Position numbers and translations under genes: made by a program. From Kaistia dalseonensis (GTDB lineage: Bacteria; Pseudomonadota; Alphaproteobacteria; Rhizobiales; Kaistiaceae): DNA of 64,000 nucleotides. The notes under the pieces are model-generated. The model had not been told where the DNA came from, searched no databases, and saw only the letters and a program-made list of their open reading frames with translations. The DNA lies in NCBI RefSeq assembly GCF_030814715.1, contig NZ_JAUSVO010000004.1, positions 62,001 through 126,000 on the forward strand, written 5' to 3'. Positions 25,234 to 32,300 of this stretch are shown here, piece by piece (position 1 is the first letter of the stretch; each line of letters opens with the position of its first letter).

Positions 25234-25272
25234 CCTGGAATTGGCACAGACCTTCCCGTCGCCAATTCCTGG
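25234..25272 (-). promoter_or_regulatory. Possible expression-platform hairpin of the guanidine riboswitch
   Basis: On the minus strand CCAGGAATTGGC (25272-25261) can pair with GCCAATTCCAGG (25245-25234), 9 continuous base pairs plus an outer CC/GG, with a 15-nt loop and then TTT. It lies between the aptamer and the ribosome site, where a transcription-control hairpin is expected. The T-tract is short, so the mechanism is uncertain. Confidence 0.45.
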
Positions 25273-25277
25273 CCACT

Positions 25278-25391
25278 GAGGTCTCCCGGGATTTTATCCC
25301 GCCGTGCCCCATGCGGATTTCTCCCGCACAGGCGGCAGCTCTCGGACCAGCCGTCGCCCTGCGACGCGGAACCCTAGCCACCAACTCAATG
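25278..25391 (-). ncRNA. Guanidine-I (ykkC) riboswitch aptamer
   Basis: Read on the minus strand, all conserved blocks of the ykkC/guanidine-I class occur in order: CTAGGGTTCCG (25377-25367), a perfect hairpin CGTCGC-AGG-GCGACG (25366-25352), CTGGTCCGAGAG (to 25339), and ACGGCGGGATAAAATCCC running into GGGAGAC (to 25281). The class binds free guanidinium and turns on downstream genes. It sits about 75 nt before the start of the binding-protein gene, so it controls the whole transporter/carboxylase/deiminase/hydrolase operon. The outer stem boundaries are approximate. Confidence 0.93.
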
Positions 25392-25401
25392 ACAATCTAA
25401 A

Positions 25402-25418
25402 AGCAGAAAGCGTGCCAA
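25402..25418 (-). promoter_or_regulatory. Sigma-54 type promoter of the guanidine operon
   Basis: Minus strand TTGGCACG-CTTT-CTGCT matches the sigma-54 consensus TTGGCACG-N4-TTGCT except for one base, with GG (25416-25415) and GC (25404-25403) exactly 10 nt apart. Transcription would begin near 25391, immediately before the riboswitch. An inverted repeat GCCCAG-AAA-CTGGGC at 25470-25484 upstream is a possible activator site. The rest of 25419-25547 shows no gene. Confidence 0.75.
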
Positions 25419-25547
25419 GCCGAACTGTATGCAATTTGGCCGAGCGCGATCGGAGCGACGGGTGTTTCTGCCCAGAAACTGGGCGAAGTCGCGCCTTGAT
25501 CGGTGGCAGGCTTGTCGCGCACGGTGTCTGCGAAGGAGCGATGCGTG

Positions 25548-26078
25548 ATGCAGGGTGATCTATGGGAGGTCGTTCTCCGGCTCGGGCTGGCGACGCTCTG
25601 CGGCCTGCTGATCGGGATCAACCGGGACGCCAAGGAGAAGACGGCCGGCATGCGCACGCTGGCGCTCGTCGCGCTCGGCGCCTCGCTCGTTACGCTCGCG
25701 GCGATCACTTTCCCTGATTTCATCGGCCATCCCGATGCCATGAGCCGTGCGCTGCAAGGCGTCGTCCAGGGCGTCCTCGCCGGTATCGGTTTCATTGGCG
25801 CCGGCGCGATCCTGCGCAAGGGGCGCCATGAGGAGGTGGTTCACGGGGTCACGACGGCCGCGACCGTCTGGATGGCGGCGACGCTCGGCATTGTCTGCGG
25901 CCTCGCCGACTGGTCGCTGGTGGGCGTCGCGCTCGTCTTCGTCTTCATCATCCTGATCATCGCGAAGCCAATCGAGCGCTGGATCCTTCTGCGCTTCGGC
26001 ATCGCCGAGAAGACGGATGTGACGGCGGCTGCGGCCGCCAGCGTGCCGCCTAATGAACCAGGCTTGCCCCCACATTGA
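25548..26078 (+). CDS. MgtC/SapB family membrane protein
   Basis: Inner-membrane protein of 176 residues with about five helices. The MgtC family core is present: LRLGLATLCGLLIGINRD, KTAGMRTLALVALGASLVTL and GVLAGIGFIGAGAILR with the following VHGVTTAATVWMAATLG. MgtC proteins are linked to growth at low magnesium and inhibition of F-type ATPase in some pathogens, but many environmental members are uncharacterised. The ATG at 25548 has AAGGAG at 25533-25538. It is divergent from the guanidine operon and convergent with the DUF1345 gene, overlapping its 3' end by 29 nt. Confidence 0.9.
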   Translation: MQGDLWEVVLRLGLATLCGLLIGINRDAKEKTAGMRTLALVALGASLVTLAAITFPDFIGHPDAMSRALQGVVQGVLAGIGFIGAGAILRKGRHEEVVHGVTTAATVWMAATLGIVCGLADWSLVGVALVFVFIILIIAKPIERWILLRFGIAEKTDVTAAAAASVPPNEPGLPPH

Positions 26079-26697
26079 CGGCAAGCGCCAGCAGGACCGT
26101 GTTGAAGACGAACGACGCGATCGAGTGGAACAGCACCACGACACGGAAATCCGTGTTCTTGATCCCGACATCGGAGGTCTGGAACGTCGCGCCGATGACG
26201 AAGGAAAAATAGAAGAAGTCCCAGATGACCGGCTCCGGGCTTTCGGGGAAATCGAGCCCCGCGGCATCCGTCGCCTTCCCGTCCGTGCCGGCCGGCGCAT
26301 AGTAGAGGCGGGCATAGTGGAACGCGAAGAGCGAGTTGAGCACCAGCCAGCCGAGCGGAATGCTCGCCAGCGCGGTCAGGAGATGCGAGAGCGGCCGGCC
26401 ATCGCCGCTGTTCAGGATCGAGAACATCGAGCCGAACGAGAAGATGATCGCCGCGATCGTCAGCCCGACGATCAGCACGATGCCCTCATCCTCGACCTTG
26501 GCGCGGGCACGCAGAGTGGTGACGTCGGCCTTCGCGGCCTTCTGCAGCATGCTCAGGAAGAAGGTGATGAAGAAGACGTCGCCGGCTGCGATGAAGGCGA
26601 TCTCGGGATCGAACAGGCGGAAGACGAAGATGGAGAGGATAGCGATCGCTGCGGCGCCGTAGAAGCGCACATGCTGTCGCCAATGGCGTGCGAGCAT
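26050..26697 (-). CDS. DUF1345 membrane protein
   Basis: Inner-membrane protein of 215 residues with five helices: two near the N-terminus (YGAAAIAILSIFVF, IAFIAAGDVFFITFFLS), two in the middle and one at the C-terminus (FNTVLLALAVNVGASL). The family motif FHYARLYY and the conserved EPVIWDFFYFSFVIGATFQTSD place it in DUF1345, whose function is unknown. The ATG at 26697 lies 23 nt after the pbpC stop and has AGGAAG upstream, so it probably ends the alpha-2-macroglobulin/pbpC transcript. The 3' end overlaps the convergent mgtC gene. Confidence 0.9.
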   Translation of the reverse strand: MLARHWRQHVRFYGAAAIAILSIFVFRLFDPEIAFIAAGDVFFITFFLSMLQKAAKADVTTLRARAKVEDEGIVLIVGLTIAAIIFSFGSMFSILNSGDGRPLSHLLTALASIPLGWLVLNSLFAFHYARLYYAPAGTDGKATDAAGLDFPESPEPVIWDFFYFSFVIGATFQTSDVGIKNTDFRVVVLFHSIASFVFNTVLLALAVNVGASLVH

Positions 26698-26720
26698 CGG
26701 TTTGGTCTTCCTGCTGCGGC

Positions 26721-28802
26721 CTATTCGACGAAAACGGTCACCCTGTCGGAGCGCCCGGCCGAATCGACGACGGAGAGCGTAACAAATCCCGGCCCATCCG
26801 GCGCCCAACTCTCCGAGCGTTGAAACGGCGTCCGCGCGATAGGGGTTCCATTGGCAAACCAGGTGAAGGGTGGCTTGCCATTGCGGATCTTGATCATGAG
26901 CGGCATCGGGTCGCCGTCGCGAATGCCGAGATCGACCTGGACGCCATCCGGTGGAAAGGCGATTTCCGGCGTGTCGGGCGCCTTGTTGGCCATCACCTCC
27001 GGCCCACGGAAGCGTTTCAGCGGCTCCGGCAGGTCGCCATTGGCCGCAATCAGCGCGCCGCGCGGGGCAGGGCGCAGCGGCGCGCGGTCCCCGCCCAGGC
27101 GGTCGAATGCCTCGAACAGCACCGGAGCGGCCGTGCCGATGCCGGAAAGGCCGGGAACCGGCGCCCCATCCGCGCGGCCGACCCAGACGCCGATGACCGT
27201 CCGGCCGTCAAAGCCGATCGACCAGGCGTCACGATAGCCATAGGACGTGCCGGTCTTGTAGGCGATCCGGCCCGATGCGCCGATGACGGGCGGCGGAACG
27301 TCGGCTAGGATGTTGGCGACATACCAGGCCGCGACCGGCTCGAGCACGGGCGCGCTCTCGATGGCCGGCGCGGGCGCGCCAGTGCCGTCATGCAGAGCGA
27401 CCGGCCGGCCGCCGCGCGCGATGGCGGCGTAGACCGAGACGAGGTCCTTGAGCGATATGCCGACGCCGCCGAGGCCGATGGCGAGGCCCGGCGCCGAGAG
27501 ATCCGGCAGTTTCGGGCTTGCCGCCGCGCGCTTCAGCCGCGCCACGAGGCGGGCGGGCCCGACCGCGTCGAGCACCTTCACCGCCGGCACGTTCAGCGAT
27601 TCGGTGAGTGCGTCGTGGATCGTCACCGTGCCGCGATAGAAGCCGTCGAAATTCACGGGCGCATAGCCGCCGAACGCGCTCGGCCGGTCCTCGATCAGGC
27701 TCTGCGGATGGGCGATGCCCTGCTCGAAGGCGAGGCCATAGATCAGCGGCTTCAGCGTCGAGCCGGGCGAGCGGATCGCGGTCGTCATGTCGACGAAGCC
27801 GTTCCGGCTGTCGTCCATGAAGCCGGCCGAACCGACCGAGGCGAGGATATTGCCGGTGACGTGGTCGGCGACGACGATCGCGACGGACGCCTTCGGGCCG
27901 ACGGTGGCGGCGCGATCGGAGGCGAGTTCTTCGAGCGTCTGCTGCAGCCGCGCGTCCAGCGTGAGCTTGACGATGGCATCGTTCGGATGCGCCTTGCGGG
28001 CGAGATCGCCCAAATGGGCGGCGAGCATCGGGAATGGCTTTCGCGCCGTCGGGACGCGCTCGGTCTTGGCGGCTGAGGCGGCGTCGGCATCGATGACGCC
28101 GGCCGTGACCAGCCTGTCGAGCACGCGGTCGCGTGCTGCCTTTGCGGCCTTGGGGTCGCGATCGGGACGGCGTGCCTCCGGTGCCTGCGGCAGGGCGACG
28201 AGCAAGGCGGATTCGGCGATGGTCAGCCGGCGCGGCTCCTTGCCGAAATAGGCTAGGCTCGCGGCGCGGATGCCTTCGAGATTGCCGCCATAGGGCGCGA
28301 GCGCGAGATAGAGCGAGAGGATCTGCTCCTTGTCGAGCCGGTCCTCCAGCGTCAGCGCGTGGACGATCTGGCGCAATTTGCTTTCGGCCGCGCGGGTCGA
28401 GCCGCCCTGCACGAGGCGGGCGACCTGCATGGTCAGCGTCGACCCGCCCGAGACGACATGGCCGGTCTCGGCGATCTGGCCGGCGGCGCGGATGAGCGCC
28501 TGCCAGTCGACGCCGTGATGGGTGGCGAAATTCTTGTCCTCATAGCCCTTCAGCATGGCGATGAAGGTCGGATCGACCTCGCCGAGCGTCACGGGCAGGC
28601 GCCAGCGCCCATCGGCGATGGTGTAGGGCCGCAGCAGCGTATCGGAGCGATCGACGATGATTGCGGACGTCGGCACGGTCCTGGGGTCTGTTACCGGCGG
28701 CAGGCCGGCGCGGATATCATGCACCGCTCCGCCGAGCCAGGCGGTCGAGAAGAAGGCCATCGTCGCCAGCGTCAGGCCGGCAACGGCAAACGCCTTCTTC
28801 AC
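26721..28802 (-). CDS. pbpC: Penicillin-binding protein 1C (bifunctional glycosyltransferase/transpeptidase)
   Basis: Inner-membrane peptidoglycan synthase of 693 residues. N-terminal helix FAVAGLTLATMAFFSTAWL; GT51 domain with the catalytic glutamate in GYEDKNFATHHGVDW and GGSTLTMQVARL; transpeptidase domain with SPGSTLKP (SxxK), ESLN (SxN) and KTGTS; C-terminal BiPBP_C domain from about residue 600. The GTG at 28802 gives a normal short cytoplasmic end. The open frame continues upstream to 29303 only through the repeat array, so that extension is probably not protein. The gene follows the alpha-2-macroglobulin gene, the usual pairing (yfhM-pbpC), and is likely a repair synthase at sites of damage. 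Confidence 0.9.
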   Translation of the reverse strand: MKKAFAVAGLTLATMAFFSTAWLGGAVHDIRAGLPPVTDPRTVPTSAIIVDRSDTLLRPYTIADGRWRLPVTLGEVDPTFIAMLKGYEDKNFATHHGVDWQALIRAAGQIAETGHVVSGGSTLTMQVARLVQGGSTRAAESKLRQIVHALTLEDRLDKEQILSLYLALAPYGGNLEGIRAASLAYFGKEPRRLTIAESALLVALPQAPEARRPDRDPKAAKAARDRVLDRLVTAGVIDADAASAAKTERVPTARKPFPMLAAHLGDLARKAHPNDAIVKLTLDARLQQTLEELASDRAATVGPKASVAIVVADHVTGNILASVGSAGFMDDSRNGFVDMTTAIRSPGSTLKPLIYGLAFEQGIAHPQSLIEDRPSAFGGYAPVNFDGFYRGTVTIHDALTESLNVPAVKVLDAVGPARLVARLKRAAASPKLPDLSAPGLAIGLGGVGISLKDLVSVYAAIARGGRPVALHDGTGAPAPAIESAPVLEPVAAWYVANILADVPPPVIGASGRIAYKTGTSYGYRDAWSIGFDGRTVIGVWVGRADGAPVPGLSGIGTAAPVLFEAFDRLGGDRAPLRPAPRGALIAANGDLPEPLKRFRGPEVMANKAPDTPEIAFPPDGVQVDLGIRDGDPMPLMIKIRNGKPPFTWFANGTPIARTPFQRSESWAPDGPGFVTLSVVDSAGRSDRVTVFVE

Positions 28803-29289
28803 CCTCTCCCCGAGGCGGGGAAGGTCGGGGAGGGCGCGCAGATCCTCGCCGATCGCGTTCGATACCGCGTTAGGCACCCCCTCTCCAACTCTCCCCCCTT
28901 CGGGGAGAGAGGGCTCGCTGCGGCCTTCATCGGCATGGGCGCGAAAACTCGATCCTGTTCCTTCCCCCTTGTGGGGGAGGCTAGGAGGGGGGAGCGCTGG
29001 GGCAGGGCTCGGCGCACCCGGAGAGGCCGACGCGGCGCTATCCGGAGAGGTCCGGAAACCATCCCCCTCTCCAGCTCTCCCCCCTTCGGGGAGAGAGGGC
29101 TCGCTGCGGCCTTCATCGGCATGGGCGCGATCACTCGATCCTGTCCCTCCCCCCTTGTGGGGGAGGCTAGGAGGGGGGAGCGCTGGGGCAAGGCTCGGAG
29201 CACCCGGAGAGGCCGACGCGGCGCTATCCGGAGAGGTCCGGAAACCATCCCCCTCTCCAGCTCTCCCCCCTTCGGGGAGAGAGGGCTGG
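28802..29289. repeat. 186-bp tandem repeat array plus bipartite element upstream of pbpC
   Basis: 28802-28913 is a bipartite element like the one inside the carboxylase gene (arms 28802-28838 and 28877-28913). After it the landmark GGGGAGAGAGGGCT recurs with GGG at 28911, 29097 and 29283, an exact 186-bp period, giving two full units and a third arm. Each unit also carries a second hairpin, CCCCCTTGTGGGGGAGG. The two full units differ at only a few bases. 186 is divisible by three. The array occupies almost all of the gap between the alpha-2-macroglobulin gene and pbpC (28803-29342); no independent gene is seen. Confidence 0.9.
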
Positions 29290-29342
29290 CCTTCGTTTGT
29301 CATGGGCGTCGTGCCCCAACCAGCACGTTCAGTTTCCCGCCC

Positions 29343-32300
29343 TCACTTCGTCGTCGTCGGGCCGACGATTTCGACGGCGCTCGTATCCGTATGCGCCTGG
29401 CGGTCGGGGTCATACATGTCCTCGACCGTCGCGGCGGGATGGATGAACGTGCCCGGCGAGACGGCGCGGACGCCATAGGCGACCGAGAACTCGACGGGAT
29501 CGCTCGATGAGCGCGTCAGCGCGGCGACGAAGCGGTCGGTCCGCGCCTCGGTGTGATCGATGTTCTGCTCCACTTTGAGCCATTCATAGGTCGAGGTGTC
29601 GCCCGAGCGCGAGATGTTCGGGTTCTCGATCTCGAAGCCGGCCGGCAGCGGATCGACGACCATGATGCGGCCGAAGCGCGCCTCGTTCGCCGTAACTTTC
29701 AGCACCACGACAAGGCGGTCGTTCTGCGCCACTGTGGCGGGATCGGCCTCGGTGCCGTCGGTGTTGAAATAGCTCCGCGTAATGGTGAAGCCATCGCCGC
29801 CCGCAGGTTCGGGATCGAGCGGGATGCCGGTCAGCGTCAGCGCGGCATCGAGCGGCACGTCGCCGGTGTTCTCGACCACCAGCGGACGGCTATCGACATC
29901 GCTGCCGAGCAGCTTCCTGTAGAGCGGCACATCGGCCTTGTTGCCGTCGACGTCGAGCGAGGCCTGCCGCAGATCGTTCATCAGCGAGGCGGCCGCCATC
30001 AGCATCCAGCCCTGCTCCTGGGTGGAGAGATAGCGTCGCGTATCGCGCATCTGGACGATCGTATCGACCAGCGCCTCGCGGTCGGTCGCTTTGTCCCCGG
30101 TCTCGGCGACGAGCGTCAGCACGGCGGCCTGGTCGCGGAGATAGGAGCCGTAATCCTGCCGATAGGCGGGAAGCTGGCCATAGCTCGTCCGGACATTTTC
30201 AACTGCGAGCTTGAACACGTCGGCCGCCCGGGCCTTGTCGCCATAAAGCGCGAGGCCGGCGCCGATCTGGGCCTGGGCGAGCGGGGTGGCGAAATTGCCG
30301 AGCTTCGTTTCCGCGTAGTAGCGCAGGTCTCCGATCGCCGCCTTGCCGTTGCGCGCAAGCACGTAGAGCGCATAGGCGATCGCCTCGCCGCCCTTGTCGA
30401 AATCCTGGGCGTAGCCGATGCGGTTGGCCAGATTGTCGATCGCATTGTTGAAGGCGACATCCGGCACGACATAGCCGACCGCCTTCGCCCGGGTCAGGAA
30501 ATCCGACACATAGGCGTCGAGCCAGAGATCGTCATAGCCCGGGCCCCAGAGGCCGAACGAGCCCGAGGAGGACTGGTTGTCGAGCACCTTGCCGATCGCA
30601 TCCTGGATCCGCTTGCGGATCTCGCTGTCCTGGGCAATGCCGATCGTGGCGGCGACCTGGTTCAGATAGAGCAGCGGCATCGCCTTGGAGGTGATCTGCT
30701 CGGTGCAGCCATAGGGATAGCGGTCGAGCGAGGCGAGGATCGCGACGATGTCGAGCTTGGCCGAACCGCCGACAGCGAGCGCAGCGCTCGTCGTCAGCGG
30801 CTTGAACTCGGAGAAGGCGCCGGCATCGATGGTGAGCTTCTTGCCGGGCGCAAGCGAGATCAGCGAGCGTCGTGACACCGGCTGGCCGGCGGGCCGGATG
30901 CCCAGCATGTAGTCGCGGGCGAAGGTCTGCCCGTCGGGGCTCTTGAGGCTGACGGTGATCATGTGATCGCCGATATCCTCGGCCGTCATCGGCAGCGCCA
31001 GCGTCGCGCGACCCAGCTTCTCGAGCCGCACGGGCATGTCGGCGGCGCCGGGATCCATGGTAACGCCGGGTGCGTCGACGGCGAGGCGATAATCACCCGC
31101 TTCACCCTCGACATTGTTGATCTCGACGAGCACGCGGCTCTGGTCGCCAGGCGTCATGAAGCGCGGCAGGCTCGCCATGACGACGACGGGATCGCGAACG
31201 ATCACAGTCTTTTCGGCATGCCCGAGGCCTTCCTTCGACCAGGCGATCGCCATGACGCGGACCGAGCCGTTGAAATCGGGCAGGTCGAAGGTGACGTTGG
31301 CCTTGCCATCGGCGTCGACCTTCACCACGCCGGAGAAATAGGCGATCAGCTTTTCCGTCGGTGGCGGGGCCTTGAGGCCCGACGCGCCGCCATCGCCGCC
31401 CGAGCGCAGCCGGCCCGGAACGCCCTGCATGCGGTCGATCAACTGCCCGTAAAGGTCGCGGATCTCCATGCCGAGGCGGCGCTGGCTGAAATACCAGCCA
31501 TCCGGATCGGGGGTCTTGAAGCCGGTCAGGTTCAATATGCCGACATCGACCGCCGCGACGGTGACATAGGCGTCCTCGCCCGGCGCCAGATTGGCGAGCG
31601 TAACGGGGATGGAGAGCGGTCCGCGCGGGCGGATCTGCTCTTCGGTGCCGAGTTCCACCTGCAGCCGGCGGTTCCCTGGATCGACGGGCACCCAGGCGAG
31701 GCCGAGCGCGCGCGAGGGCATGCGCTTCGCCGCGACATCCATCGGGCGGAACAAGGTCGCCGTCACATAGGCGCCGGGACCCCATTTATCGGTGACGGCG
31801 AGGTCGACCGTGGTGCCGTCTGCGGGCACGTCGACCGTCTTCATGTCGATGACGCGGTCGTCGATGACCATGATCTGCGCGATGCCGGCAAAGCGCGGGT
31901 CGAGCCGGAGCTTCGCTGTGTCGCCTATCTTGTAGTTCTTCTGGTCGAGCGAGACCGTCAGCATGTCCGGCGTCTCGGAGGTGGCCGAGGCATCGACATA
32001 CCAACCCGCATCGAAGGCGACCGAGGAGGAGGTCGGCGTGTCGCCGGGCAGCGAGACGGTCAGCCGATAGCGGCCCCAATCCACCTTCGCCTCGACCGGC
32101 ACGGCGGCGTCGGCCAAGAGATCGACCGTGCCGTTCGCAATGCGCGTCGCCGTCGTGATCGCCTCATATTTCCAGGCGCCATCGCGGCGATACCATTGAT
32201 AATTCGTCTCCAGCCGCTCGATCGACCAGGTGGCGCCGGGGGCTGCAATGCGCTCGCCATCCTCGCCGATCGCGATCAGGTCGAACCGCGCCATGCCGCC

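Noticed and set aside
25470-25484. NtrC binding site at GCCCAG-AAA-CTGGGC
   Set aside because: It is a clean inverted repeat at a plausible enhancer distance but does not match the NtrC consensus (TGCACC...GGTGCA), so it is only mentioned as a possible activator site.
28803-29303. 167-residue N-terminal extension of pbpC
   Set aside because: The extension is made entirely of the repeat array; the protein from the GTG at 28802 already has the normal short N-terminus and membrane helix.
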